From assembly GCA_900769075.1 (NCBI GenBank), contig CAAGFE010000037.1:1-39468 (forward strand): a DNA stretch of 39,468 nucleotides, written 5' to 3'. The translations under genes were made by a program, and so were the position numbers. Within the stretch, counting starts at the first letter, position 1, and every line of letters starts with the position of its first letter. The notes beneath the pieces were generated by a model. The model had not been told where the DNA came from, did not search any database, and saw only the letters and a list, made by a program, of their open reading frames with translations. The stretch is from Clostridia bacterium. Lineage in GTDB: Bacteria > Bacillota > Clostridia > Christensenellales > Aristaeellaceae. This document shows, piece after piece, positions 21,538 to 29,134 of the stretch.

Positions 21538-22293
21538 ATGAACGAATTGCAGGTTTTTGAGAATGAACAGTTCGGCCAGGTGCGAACGGTGCAGAAGGAT
21601 GGGCAGCCGTGGTTTGTGGCCGCGGACGTCTGCCGGGCGCTTGAACTCGGTCAAGTAACAAACACGATCCGTCGCCTCGATGACGACGAAAAAGCCCTTA
21701 TTTCAATTAAGGGCATCAGCCGAGGAAATGATCAGGTTTCCATCGTCAACGAACCCGGCCTCTACGCCCTGGTGCTGGGCAGCCGCAAGCCGGAAGCACG
21801 CGCCTTCAAGCGCTGGATCACGCACGAGGTGATTCCGTCCATCCGCAGAAGCGGCGGATACATCGCCGGTCAGGAGCGCATGACGGACGCAGAGCTGCTT
21901 TCCAAGGCGCTGCTGGTCGCGCACCGGCAGATTGAGGAGCGCAACGCGCAGATTGAGACGATGACGCCCAAGGCGCTCTTCGCGGACGCGGTGAGTGCCA
22001 GCAAGACCAGCATCCTCATCAGCGAGATGGCCAAGATGCTCAAGCAGAACGGCGTGGCCATCGGACAGAACCGGCTTTTCCAGTGGATGAGGGAGAACGG
22101 ATACCTGATCCGCAAGCAGGGCGCGGACTATAACCGGCCTACGCAGCGGAGCATGGAGCTTGGCGTGCTGGAAATCAAGGAAACGGTGATCACCCACGCG
22201 GACGGGCATGTGACGGTCAACATCACGCCCAAGGTCACCGGCAAGGGACAGCAGTATTTCATCAACAAGTTTCTGCGCGACAGGTGCAGCTGA
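21538..22293 (+). CDS. phage antirepressor (BRO-N and KilAC domains)
   Basis: The 251-residue protein has an N-terminal BRO domain (residues 1-100: FGQVRTV, PWFVAADVCRALEL, LDDDEKALI, SRKPEARAFKRWITHEVIPSIR) and a C-terminal KilAC domain (residues 115-245: QNRLFQWMRENGYLIRK, TPKVTGKGQQYFINKF). Such proteins counter the repressor or control lytic entry. ATG 21538 has AAAGGAGG five bases before it. It lies directly behind the Cro-like gene, with operator O4 in front. Confidence 0.9.
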   Translation: MNELQVFENEQFGQVRTVQKDGQPWFVAADVCRALELGQVTNTIRRLDDDEKALISIKGISRGNDQVSIVNEPGLYALVLGSRKPEARAFKRWITHEVIPSIRRSGGYIAGQERMTDAELLSKALLVAHRQIEERNAQIETMTPKALFADAVSASKTSILISEMAKMLKQNGVAIGQNRLFQWMRENGYLIRKQGADYNRPTQRSMELGVLEIKETVITHADGHVTVNITPKVTGKGQQYFINKFLRDRCS

Positions 22294-22311
22294 GAGAAAG
22301 GAGTGGCCGCA

Positions 22312-22482
22312 ATGACAACACTCAGCGGCAACGTGCCCAGCGCGGAAAGGATACTCACGCTTCTGGCCAGGCTGTACGCTGACCAGTGCGGCGTGAAGGC
22401 CACGGTGAACGTGGTGGATACAAAACATACAGAGAGGGTGAAGAGTATTGACAGGAATCAGACCTGTGTGCGTGGAGTGTGA
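22312..22482 (+). CDS. 56-aa early protein, unknown function
   Basis: This small ORF has AAAGGAG eight bases before ATG 22312 and starts 18 bases after the antirepressor stop. The product is a short amphipathic helix (AERILTLLARLYADQ) followed by a beta-strand (KATVNVVD) and resembles small early phage proteins with no known function. Its last 35 bases overlap the next ORF in another frame. Confidence 0.6.
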   Translation: MTTLSGNVPSAERILTLLARLYADQCGVKATVNVVDTKHTERVKSIDRNQTCVRGV

Positions 22483-22579
22483 CAGGACGATCAGCGACGA
22501 CAGCGCCTTTTACATCGAAAGCGAGTGGGTGTGCGAGGGGTGCATGGAAACCTATAGACGCGATGTGATGGAAGAATGA
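22448..22579 (+). CDS. 43-aa zinc-ribbon micro-protein
   Basis: The ORF begins at TTG 22448 behind GAGAGGGTGAAG and overlaps the next gene by an ATGA. The product has two CxxC knuckles (CVEC and CEGC) about 23 residues apart with a short DDSAFYIES beta segment between them, so it should bind one zinc ion. Such mini ribbons are common in clostridial phage early operons. Function is unknown. The overlap suggests coupled translation with the radical SAM fragment. Confidence 0.65.
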   Translation: MTGIRPVCVECDRTISDDSAFYIESEWVCEGCMETYRRDVMEE

Positions 22580-23025
22580 ACAAGCACATCCTCGACAAAG
22601 ACCTTGCGCACATCCAGATCAGCACGACGTTTATCCCCTATGAGCACGCCGTGAGCACGGAGCGAAGGATTGCTGCCATTGAAGCGCTGAACGATGCCGG
22701 ATACGACGTGGCCGTGAGGTTATCCCCATATGTTCCACAGTTTGTGGATTATGAGCGGCTGAACGAAATCCGCTGCGACAAGATCATCGTGGAGTTCCTT
22801 CGGGTGAACCACTGGATACGGAAGTGGCTTCCGATGGATTACAGCGAGTACACGGTGAAGCAATCCGGATATTGCCATCTTCCGCTTGAAAAGAAAATTG
22901 CGTATCTATCCATGGTAACAGGGTTTGACCAGGTGAGCGTCTGCGAGGACGTGACCGAACACTACGCCTATTGGCGAGAACATGTGAACCACAACAAAAA
23001 CGACTGCTGCAATCTGATGAGGTGA
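22576..23025 (+). CDS. SPL-like radical SAM protein, C-terminal half only
   Basis: The 149-residue protein looks like the C-terminal half of a spore photoproduct lyase-like radical SAM protein: HIQISTTF, then ERRIAAIEALNDAGYDVAVR, LSPYVPQF, IIVEFLRVN and DCCNL at the end. The CxxxCxxC cluster-binding part that should precede it is missing, and the gene starts cleanly with a coupled ATG. Either it is a decayed remnant or it works with the intact radical SAM protein downstream. The family memory is from patterns only. Confidence 0.6.
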   Translation: MNKHILDKDLAHIQISTTFIPYEHAVSTERRIAAIEALNDAGYDVAVRLSPYVPQFVDYERLNEIRCDKIIVEFLRVNHWIRKWLPMDYSEYTVKQSGYCHLPLEKKIAYLSMVTGFDQVSVCEDVTEHYAYWREHVNHNKNDCCNLMR

Positions 23026-23035
23026 TGACCAACGA

Positions 23036-23965
23036 ATGAGAATAGGACTGATCGACGTGGACGGTCACAACTACCCGAACATACCGCTTATGAAGATTTC
23101 CGCATGGCACAAGCGACATGGCGACCATGTGGAATGGTATGACCCGATGTTTTCCGGACACATGGACAAGGTATACATGTCCAAGGTATTCAGCTTCACG
23201 CCGGATTTCCCATACTACGTTGATGCAGATGAGGTTGTACGCGGTGGGAGCGGCTACTGCATCAGCCTTGTTGACGGGAAAGAAGTATTTGACAAGAGCA
23301 AGGACATTCCGCTACCCGACGAGATTGAGCACATCTATCCGGACTATTCTCTGTACGGGATCACGGATACAGCATACGGATTCCTGACAAGAGGATGCCC
23401 ACGGGGATGCAGCTTCTGTCACGTTGAAGCCAAAGAAGGAAGAGCATCACGAAAGGTTGCAGACCTGTCTGAGTTCTGGAACGGTCAGAAGAACATCGTG
23501 CTTTGCGATCCGAACATACTGGCATGCAGGCAATGGAAAGAACTGCTTCAGCAGCTGATTGACAGCAAGGCAAGGGTTGACTTCAACCAGGGACTTGACA
23601 TCCGGCTGATGACGCCTGAAAAGGCAGAAATGCTCAAGCAAATCAAAATCAAGAGCATTCATTTTGCATGGGATCGGTGGGAAGACAGGGACAACATCAT
23701 TCCAAAGTTCAGAATGTTCAAGGAAATCGCCGGAATCCGTGAACGTGACCTGATTGTCTATGTGCTTTGCAACTTTGACACTACGCTGGAACAGGACTTG
23801 GACAGAATCTATACCATTCGTGATCTTGGATACTGGGCATATGTGATGCTTTACGACAAGGAACACATTCCAAAGGGACACACATATCGAAAACTGCAAA
23901 GATGGTGCAACAACAGAATCATCTTCGCAAACTGCAAGACCTTTGACGAGTATCTGAGGAGGTGA
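23036..23965 (+). CDS. radical SAM enzyme
   Basis: The 309-residue protein has the radical SAM signature CPRGCSFC (Cys121, Cys125, Cys128), which binds a 4Fe-4S cluster and SAM. The first 100 residues resemble a short Rossmann-like domain with IGLIDVDGHNYPN, as in B12-type or MiaB-like radical SAM proteins. A TIM-barrel pattern follows (VDFNQGLDIRLM, IHFAWDRWED). The substrate cannot be read from the sequence; modification of nucleic acid or protein is possible. It lies between the SPL-like fragment and the DUF1064 gene. Confidence 0.85.
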   Translation: MRIGLIDVDGHNYPNIPLMKISAWHKRHGDHVEWYDPMFSGHMDKVYMSKVFSFTPDFPYYVDADEVVRGGSGYCISLVDGKEVFDKSKDIPLPDEIEHIYPDYSLYGITDTAYGFLTRGCPRGCSFCHVEAKEGRASRKVADLSEFWNGQKNIVLCDPNILACRQWKELLQQLIDSKARVDFNQGLDIRLMTPEKAEMLKQIKIKSIHFAWDRWEDRDNIIPKFRMFKEIAGIRERDLIVYVLCNFDTTLEQDLDRIYTIRDLGYWAYVMLYDKEHIPKGHTYRKLQRWCNNRIIFANCKTFDEYLRR

Positions 23966-23970
23966 TGAGC

Positions 23971-24378
23971 GTGGGAAGATACATCGACCTGAGCGGAGAC
24001 AGCCGATTCGACCCATACGCCGTTAATCCGTGCAATCGAGGAAGGCCTAGGAAATACGGAAACAAAAAGACCGTTGTGAACGGCATCACGTTTGACAGCC
24101 TGCACGAGGCGAACCGATACCGCGAACTGACGCTGTTATGGCGTTCGCATGAAATCCACAACTTGAAGCGCCAGGTGAAATATGAGCTTGTTCCCGCCAT
24201 CCGGCAAAACGGCAAGGTGATCCAGAGGGCGATCAGCTACTATGCGGACTTTGTGTACATCGACAGCAAAACCGGCCATACGGTCGTCGAGGACGCGAAG
24301 GGCTACAAGACCGACGTCTACAAGATGAAAAAGAAAATGATGCTGGACAAGTACGGCATCGAAATCAGGGAGGTATGA
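23971..24378 (+). CDS. DUF1064 endonuclease-like protein
   Basis: The 135-residue protein matches the DUF1064 family: KTVVNGITFDSLHEANRY near residue 35, YYADFVYID and VVEDAKGY near residue 95, the D...ExK layout of PD-(D/E)XK nucleases. Members are common in Bacillota phage replication regions and probably process DNA junctions or ends. GTG 23971 is chosen because AGGAGG at 23957-23962 overlaps the upstream stop and is eight bases away; ATG 23965 is the alternative. Confidence 0.8.
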   Translation: MGRYIDLSGDSRFDPYAVNPCNRGRPRKYGNKKTVVNGITFDSLHEANRYRELTLLWRSHEIHNLKRQVKYELVPAIRQNGKVIQRAISYYADFVYIDSKTGHTVVEDAKGYKTDVYKMKKKMMLDKYGIEIREV

Positions 24379-24382
24379 CCGA

Positions 24383-24865
24383 ATGAATTACATCAAAGCG
24401 CAGCGCGAGATATTCAACGCAATGGCAACGGGATGTAGAGTCAGCGGATTTGAAATGGAAGGTGACCGGGTATGCGTGACGACTGACAGATATAAGGCGT
24501 ATATCTTCCCCGCTGAGATGATCGCATTCAATCCAAGCAAGATGAATCATATTGACGCCATTTCCATCCATGAGCTAATCGTCCCTGAGAACGAGCTGAA
24601 ACTGACGCCTTTTTCCCGCGGAGAGAAAGCAGGAATCGGCAGGCAAACAATGTACCGACTGTTTAGAGGAAAAGACAAAAACGTCTGGGCGAACGAAAAG
24701 TATTTTGAATGCTTCGAGTGCCCGAATTTTTTCCAGGACAAGGAAAACAGGCTTAGTCATATCGTCGTGACGGAATACAGCAGATCCATGGATAAGCACA
24801 TGCCCGTTGGAATCGTTTTTCCGATCAGGGCACATTGGGACGAAATCGAGATCAGGGAGGTATAA
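24383..24865 (+). CDS. early protein of unknown function
   Basis: The 160-residue protein is not recognised. It is mixed alpha-beta with many aromatic residues, and has a CFECPNFF segment near residue 113 and repeated basic patches. GGGAGGTATGA precedes the ATG. Its place between the nuclease-like and MazG-like genes suggests a DNA or nucleotide role, but there is no motif to support that. Confidence 0.7.
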   Translation: MNYIKAQREIFNAMATGCRVSGFEMEGDRVCVTTDRYKAYIFPAEMIAFNPSKMNHIDAISIHELIVPENELKLTPFSRGEKAGIGRQTMYRLFRGKDKNVWANEKYFECFECPNFFQDKENRLSHIVVTEYSRSMDKHMPVGIVFPIRAHWDEIEIREV

Positions 24866-24867
24866 CA

Positions 24868-25200
24868 ATGAGAATGAACGACTACCAGGCTGCAGCCGCT
24901 CGGACGATCAACTCGGCGCTCTACCCGGAGCAGCAGCTGCACCACGCGTTGCACGGCATGGCCGGTGAGGTCGGCGAGATTCACAGCATCTTCCAGAAGG
25001 CATTCCAGGGGCACCCGATCGACAAGGAGCACCTCAAGAAGGAGTTCGGCGATCTTTTGTGGATGGTCACGGAGGGCTGCACGGCAAACGGCTGGACGCT
25101 GGAGGATGTGGCGCACGACAACATTGTCAAGCTGCAAGCCAGGTATCCGGAAGGCTTCAGCACGGAAAGGAGCCTGCACAGGAAGGAGGGGGGCGTATGA
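24868..25200 (+). CDS. MazG-like nucleotide pyrophosphohydrolase
   Basis: The 110-residue protein has the all-alpha NTP pyrophosphatase pattern: E34-x-x-E37 in GEVGEIHS and E59-x-x-D62 in KKEFGDLLWM, which bind magnesium and the phosphates. It would hydrolyse nucleoside triphosphates to monophosphates, shaping the nucleotide pool or removing alarmone-type signals. GGGAGG lies in front of ATG 24868. It overlaps the next gene by an ATGA. Confidence 0.85.
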   Translation: MRMNDYQAAAARTINSALYPEQQLHHALHGMAGEVGEIHSIFQKAFQGHPIDKEHLKKEFGDLLWMVTEGCTANGWTLEDVAHDNIVKLQARYPEGFSTERSLHRKEGGV

Positions 25201-25406
25201 AGTACCGCGATCAGATGATCAAGGATATCTACACCATTGCAGGACTGCTGGAGGGATTAACCTGTATGGCGGGGCATCCCGTCACAGAATCCATGACCGA
25301 CGTATTGGCTATCTGCGTCGACAAGCTTGAACTCATGGGCGCTGTGCTGCTTGCAAAGGATGTGACCGACGATGGAGATACAAAAGAAATCCACCCCACC
25401 CCGTGA
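25197..25406 (+). CDS. 69-aa early protein, unknown function
   Basis: The protein is mainly helical (IKDIYTIAGLLEGLTCMAG, VLAICVDKLELMGAVLL) and starts at an ATG that overlaps the MazG stop, with GGAAGGAGGGGG ahead. It is not recognised. A membrane segment is not convincing. The next ORF overlaps its last 35 bases. Confidence 0.6.
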   Translation: MKYRDQMIKDIYTIAGLLEGLTCMAGHPVTESMTDVLAICVDKLELMGAVLLAKDVTDDGDTKEIHPTP

Positions 25407-25518
25407 CCGTCCCATCAACAAGCGCCCAGGCCGGTGCGTGTGCGTATGCAACGCAAACGGGAAGATCGTATACATCGAAGAATCGTATCTGTCATTTGTA
25501 AGGAGGACGGAAAAATGA
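25372..25518 (+). CDS. 48-aa basic Cys-containing micro-protein
   Basis: This short ORF begins inside the end of the previous gene and overlaps the next gene by ATGA. The product has a basic Pro-rich start, CVCVC in the middle and a KIVYIEESYL strand. AAGGATGTGA is upstream. Similar short phage peptides occur in dense early operons. It is less certain than its neighbours. Confidence 0.45.
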   Translation: MEIQKKSTPPRDRPINKRPGRCVCVCNANGKIVYIEESYLSFVRRTEK

Positions 25519-25730
25519 GCGTTTGCAATATGCTGCTGATTGGCATGAGCGTGCTGCTGATGGCGGCGATCCTCATTCTGATTGTGATTCTGTTCGCTGG
25601 AATCACCTATTTTCAGGCCGTGGAATGGAGGGAGAGCCATGAGTGCGCCAGGGCTTCCGTCGACGCCCATACTCGTGCGCGGCGCAGACGCAGGAACGCT
25701 GCTTGCTGCGATCCGCGCCAAATGCCTTGA
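25515..25730 (+). CDS. 71-aa membrane protein
   Basis: AAGGAGG lies six bases before the ATG. Residues about 6-34 form one long hydrophobic helix (LLMAAILILIVILFAGI), followed by a short basic tail with five Arg in a row. The tail overlaps the next gene by 92 bases in another frame, so its amino acids are partly fixed by that gene. Function is unknown. Confidence 0.55.
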   Translation: MSVCNMLLIGMSVLLMAAILILIVILFAGITYFQAVEWRESHECARASVDAHTRARRRRRNAACCDPRQMP

Positions 25731-25863
25731 CTGCTGCGGCGGCAGCAGGAGCCTTGTGGCCGCGTGCCGGTCTCCTGAATGTGCGCTGTACCCGTACAGA
25801 AACCGCACGGCATGCGCACAGGTCGATATGTACGACATGCTTTCAGACGAAAGGAGCAAGTGA
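25639..25863 (+). CDS. Cys-rich zinc-binding phage protein
   Basis: The 74-residue protein has the pattern IRAKCLDCCGGS, then CRSPECALYPYR, found in many Bacillota phage early regions; the Cys residues probably bind zinc. GGAGGGAGAG is before ATG 25639. Function is not established. It overlaps the membrane protein gene by 92 bases, one of the longest same-strand overlaps in the window. Confidence 0.7.
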   Translation: MSAPGLPSTPILVRGADAGTLLAAIRAKCLDCCGGSRSLVAACRSPECALYPYRNRTACAQVDMYDMLSDERSK

Positions 25864-25864
25864 C

Positions 25865-26065
25865 ATGGATTATACCGTTTATATCTGGCTGTTTTGCCTT
25901 CTGATCACCCACACCGTCGCCTATCTGCTGGGCAAGGGCGACGGGAATCAGCATGACCGGATGACCACCGATGACTACATGGAACTGAAGAAGTACGAAA
26001 TGGACAAGCAGTTCGAGCTGGCGGCGCGGATTGCGGAAATGGAAGGCACGCATGATGAATCTTGA
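25865..26065 (+). CDS. 66-aa single-pass membrane protein
   Basis: The first 24 residues form a hydrophobic membrane helix (IWLFCLLITHTVAYLLG), followed by a charged helical tail (YMELKKYEMDKQFELAARI). It begins one base after the Cys-rich gene stop with AAAGGAGC upstream. Role unknown; it could tether early proteins to the membrane. Confidence 0.6.
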   Translation: MDYTVYIWLFCLLITHTVAYLLGKGDGNQHDRMTTDDYMELKKYEMDKQFELAARIAEMEGTHDES

Positions 26066-26291
26066 CACGGAGGGCGTATACCGCCTGATTCAGGAAATCG
26101 TGAAGCAGTCTGCGCGGGACTGGCGCGACGCGATGCGCTGTCTGCGCAAAAACCCGTACAATTTCAAGGCCAACATGACTGCGGTCGAATGCGAACTGTT
26201 CTTCATGTCCGACTATTTCTATTTGCTCACCGGCGTGGACGGAGAGCAGTACATGCAGCGGATCGGCCAGCAGTACGGATTTGACGCATAA
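26052..26291 (+). CDS. 79-aa helical early protein
   Basis: This helical protein (VYRLIQEIVKQSARDWRDAMR) has Tyr/Phe-rich FFMSDYFYLLTG near residue 55. It starts at ATG 26052 or the next codon, with GGAAGG in front, and overlaps the previous gene by 14 bases. It resembles small phage proteins of unknown function. Confidence 0.6.
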   Translation: MMNLDTEGVYRLIQEIVKQSARDWRDAMRCLRKNPYNFKANMTAVECELFFMSDYFYLLTGVDGEQYMQRIGQQYGFDA

Positions 26292-26304
26292 GGAGGTGAC
26301 AACA

Positions 26305-26817
26305 ATGAAGCAATCCCCAACCCCTCTGCCCGTGATGCGCGCCCGGAAGGATGAAATCGACAGCATCATCGCCATGTCGTGCTCCCTGTCCAAATTTGTG
26401 GAGGCTGAAGAGCGGATGAACAAGCGTCTGCACAGCATCCCCGGAGGATGGCGCGACCTGCGAATGATCAACGCCGTGCTGACAAAGCTGATTCACAGCC
26501 TCAAGGCGACGCTTCCCGATGACCGCGCGGACGTGCTGGACAGGCTGCTGCCGGACGTCCGCTTTGCCTACTGGTACAAGGGGCAGATCGGGCGGCATGA
26601 GGCCATTAGCGGCATCCGCACCAGCGACCTTAACCTTCTGTGCGCCGCGGCGCATGATGGCGCATGCAAGCTGTGCATTGACGGGCAATGCGACTCCTGC
26701 GACCTGGGCAAAGCGCTTGACATGGTTCTGGAGGTTGACAGGGAGCGCGGGCAGAGCTATGCCATGATGGACGTTGGCAACGGATACGACATTTTGCAGA
26801 TGAAGAAGGAGGTTTGA
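26305..26817 (+). CDS. early phage protein with C-terminal Cys cluster (DUF5651-like)
   Basis: The 170-residue protein is helical, with a C-terminal Cys cluster (CKLCIDGQCDSCDLGKAL, residues about 130-148) that may bind zinc. The overall pattern resembles a phage family I recall as DUF5651; that match is weak. AGGAGGTGA is seven bases before the ATG. Function is unknown. Confidence 0.6.
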   Translation: MKQSPTPLPVMRARKDEIDSIIAMSCSLSKFVEAEERMNKRLHSIPGGWRDLRMINAVLTKLIHSLKATLPDDRADVLDRLLPDVRFAYWYKGQIGRHEAISGIRTSDLNLLCAAAHDGACKLCIDGQCDSCDLGKALDMVLEVDRERGQSYAMMDVGNGYDILQMKKEV

Positions 26818-26819
26818 CG

Positions 26820-27146
26820 ATGGGACAGGCGATTAAGATGTGCAGAGGATGCGAAACTCCGAGAGATTGCGATATCTGCAACGACCTTCACAACTGGATT
26901 ATGGAGCATATGGATACGAAGTGGATCAGCGTGAATGACAGGATGCCGGATGCGTTTCAGCCCGTCATCGTTCACGTTCGGCAAACGGAGAAATGGAGAA
27001 ACACCGTTCTAACTGAGCATCCGTGGCATGTGGTCGAAGAGGATATCTGGTTGGGCGACAAATGGAGCAACAATGCCGATTCTGATATCCACGAGGTAAC
27101 GCACTGGATGCCGATGCCGGAGCCGCCGAAGGAGGATTTGGAATGA
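26820..27146 (+). CDS. DUF551-containing protein
   Basis: The 108-residue protein has the DUF551 pattern: KWISVNDRMPDAFQPVIVHV near residue 40 and VTHWMPMPEPPKE at the end. This small beta domain is widespread in phages and mobile elements; its function is unknown. The first 30 residues carry an extra Cys cluster (CRGCETPRDCDIC), probably a zinc knuckle. AAGGAGG is before the ATG. Confidence 0.75.
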   Translation: MGQAIKMCRGCETPRDCDICNDLHNWIMEHMDTKWISVNDRMPDAFQPVIVHVRQTEKWRNTVLTEHPWHVVEEDIWLGDKWSNNADSDIHEVTHWMPMPEPPKEDLE

Positions 27147-27457
27147 AAACGCCTGAAGAGATCAAGTATGGGCTGGAATGCTGCGCGCATGGGAAGTGCG
27201 CATGGTTAGGCGTTGAATGCCCTTATTTATCAAACGCCATATGCATAAATGTCATGAAGCAGGATGCGCGTGCGTATATCAACGAGCTTGAGGAACGCAT
27301 CAGCCTGATGAAAATCCAGATGCGCGGGGACTGCGGATGCTGCAAGTACAAGGCAGAAGAGGACGAACCGTGCGTCAGCTGCGTGATGAACGAATCAAAG
27401 CCCGCATGGGAATACGAGGGCCTGCCGGAACTTCCGCAGAAAGGAGAAAACGCATGA
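27143..27457 (+). CDS. Cys-rich early protein
   Basis: The 104-residue protein has two Cys groups: CCAHGKCAWLGVECPYL at the start and CGCCKYKAEEDEPCVSCV later, separated by a coiled coil (INELEERISLMKIQ). It should bind two zinc ions. It shares four-base overlaps with both neighbours. Such proteins are common in clostridial phage early operons and uncharacterised. Confidence 0.7.
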   Translation: MKTPEEIKYGLECCAHGKCAWLGVECPYLSNAICINVMKQDARAYINELEERISLMKIQMRGDCGCCKYKAEEDEPCVSCVMNESKPAWEYEGLPELPQKGENA

Positions 27458-27813
27458 AACGGAATGAAATCGGACTTGTGCATGATGCGACGAACCTCCG
27501 TAAACTGATTTCTGAACATCCTGATCTTCCTATTGTCGTGCTTGCCGGAGAAGAAGCGAATGGCGGAGATTATTGCTGGATGTATTGTTCAAGCATTAGC
27601 TGCTGCATTGATTATATTCTCGACACTAAGACACCGTATGACAGCGAATATGTTTTCACGGATAGAGATGAATTTGAGGACAAAGTGGCCGATGCGCTGT
27701 ATGACGACTACTGCGAAAAGTCTGATGATGAATATGCGGCGGCAATTAAGGCCGAGATTGTCAAGTATGAACCGTACTGGAAAAAGGTGATTGCCATTTA
27801 TGCTACCAACTGA
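27454..27813 (+). CDS. 119-aa early protein, unknown function
   Basis: The protein is acidic and starts with an HDATNLRKLISEHPDLPIVVLAG segment, an alpha-beta pattern seen in an uncharacterised phage family. The second half is rich in Asp/Glu (RDEFEDKVADALYDDY). It could mimic DNA charge, but nothing shows it. AAAGGAG lies before ATG 27454. Confidence 0.65.
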   Translation: MKRNEIGLVHDATNLRKLISEHPDLPIVVLAGEEANGGDYCWMYCSSISCCIDYILDTKTPYDSEYVFTDRDEFEDKVADALYDDYCEKSDDEYAAAIKAEIVKYEPYWKKVIAIYATN

Positions 27814-27949
27814 TGAAAAATCCTGCGCAACGTGCAGGCATATGACGCCGATCATCGCTTCTATTCCCTATGCCTGCGCGGACTGCATCCAGGGCGGAGA
27901 CTGCACGAAATGGGAAGATGCTGGAGGAACAGAACATGAAACAGAATGA
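27800..27949 (+). CDS. 49-aa Cys-rich micro-protein
   Basis: The ORF overlaps both neighbours by 14 bases. The product has four conserved-looking Cys (CATC and CADC...C) and a GGDCTKWE end, a pattern common to tiny zinc-binding phage proteins. AAAAGGTGA is about 12 bases before the ATG, a little far. Function unknown. Confidence 0.6.
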   Translation: MLPTDEKSCATCRHMTPIIASIPYACADCIQGGDCTKWEDAGGTEHETE

Positions 27950-28235
27950 CGCCATCAGCCGGTTTGACCTGATACACAAAAACCGCGTGCTGTGGGATGT
28001 GTGCGTAGACGGGTGGCCTGCGCACGTGGTCACACTCGACGAAGTGATTGATGCCCCTGCGCTGGACGTTGCGCAGGTGGTGCATGCGATGTGGATTCCT
28101 CGATACCAATCCGACGGAACGGAGAGCATGTATTGCTCGCATTGCTACACCGACAGGCAAGTTGAGGACATGCTATTCTGCCCCCACTGCGGTGCACGGA
28201 TGGACGCGCAGGAGGACGAGAAAACCGAAAAATAA
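27936..28235 (+). CDS. zinc-ribbon early protein
   Basis: The 99-residue protein ends in a zinc ribbon (CSHCYTDRQ...CPHCGARMD, residues about 66-90). The N-terminal half begins with the common phage pattern AISRFDLIHKN and carries VDGWPAHVVT-VIDAPALDV. GGAGGAA is before the ATG. It may bind nucleic acid or a protein partner; the family is uncharacterised. Confidence 0.65.
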   Translation: MKQNDAISRFDLIHKNRVLWDVCVDGWPAHVVTLDEVIDAPALDVAQVVHAMWIPRYQSDGTESMYCSHCYTDRQVEDMLFCPHCGARMDAQEDEKTEK

Positions 28236-28252
28236 CGAAAGGAGGCGATCCA

Positions 28253-29134
28253 ATGGCCGACGTGAAGTGGATCAAGATTGTCACGGACATCTTTGATGAC
28301 GAAAAGATTCTGCTGATCGAATCCATGCCATCGCCGGACAGCATGATCGTGATATGGTTCAAGCTGCTCTGCTTCGCTGGGAAGCAGAACAACAGCGGCG
28401 TCATCATGCTCAACGACCGCATCGCCTACACGGACGAAATGCTGGCGACGATCTTCCGCCGAGACGTGAACACGGTGCGCATGGCGCTTAAGGTATTTGA
28501 GGAATTCGGCATGATCCGGATTGTGGACGGCGTCATCACCATCCCCAACTGGGGCAAGCACCAGAACCTCGATCAATTGGAGCGAAAAAAGGAATACCAG
28601 CGAAAATATATGCGCGAATACCGCGAAAAACAGAAGCTGCTTTCCGACAAATCCGCCATATCAAGCGCGGAAAGTGAAACAAACTGTAAATCTAACAGTA
28701 ACGCTCATGTTAGCCGCCTAGATAAAGAAGGAGATATAGATAAAGATAGAGATATAGATAGAGAGAGTATACGCGAATCCGTGCCGGATTCCGCTCCCAC
28801 TCCCACACCCGACAAGCCGAAAAAGCACAAGCACGGGGAGTACAACAACGTGCTGCTGACGGACGAAGAGCTTGATAAACTGAAAGACAGCTACCCGGAC
28901 TGGCAGGATCGCATTGAGCGGCTGTCTGAGTACATCGCATCCAGCGGAAAGCGGTACAAAAGCCACTATGCCACGATCCGCGCCTGGGCGAAGAAGGACG
29001 CACATCCTCAGCCGGTCATCAGGCGGGATCAGTCAGCGTACACCAAGCCGACCAAGGCCGAGGAAATGAACGACTTTTACAACATGGCTGCTGAGTGGGC
29101 AGCGGAAGGAGAGAACGGCCATGAAACACGATGA
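28253..29134 (+). CDS. replisome organizer (replication initiator)
   Basis: The 293-residue protein has the winged-helix N-terminal domain of phage replisome organizers (residues 1-120: VKWIKIVTDIFDDEKILLIE, MIVIWFKLLCFAGKQNNSG, WGKHQNLDQLERKKEYQRKYM). A charged linker of Asp-Lys-Glu repeats follows (about residues 155-175) and then a helical C-terminal domain with DWQDRIERLSEYIASSGK. It should bind the origin and recruit the helicase loader encoded two genes downstream. The DNA of the linker carries tandem hexamers that may be the origin. AAAGGAGG sets the start. Confidence 0.88.
   Translation: MADVKWIKIVTDIFDDEKILLIESMPSPDSMIVIWFKLLCFAGKQNNSGVIMLNDRIAYTDEMLATIFRRDVNTVRMALKVFEEFGMIRIVDGVITIPNWGKHQNLDQLERKKEYQRKYMREYREKQKLLSDKSAISSAESETNCKSNSNAHVSRLDKEGDIDKDRDIDRESIRESVPDSAPTPTPDKPKKHKHGEYNNVLLTDEELDKLKDSYPDWQDRIERLSEYIASSGKRYKSHYATIRAWAKKDAHPQPVIRRDQSAYTKPTKAEEMNDFYNMAAEWAAEGENGHETR
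28721..28762 (+). repeat. tandem GATANA hexamers (possible origin iterons)
   Basis: Seven consecutive hexamers read GATAAA, GAAGGA, GATATA, GATAAA, GATAGA, GATATA, GATAGA, inside the replisome organizer gene. The stretch is purine-rich and AT-rich compared with its flanks. Phage initiators often bind repeats inside their own gene, as lambda O does. The same bases encode the acidic linker, so the pattern might simply be low-complexity coding sequence. Confidence 0.45.
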
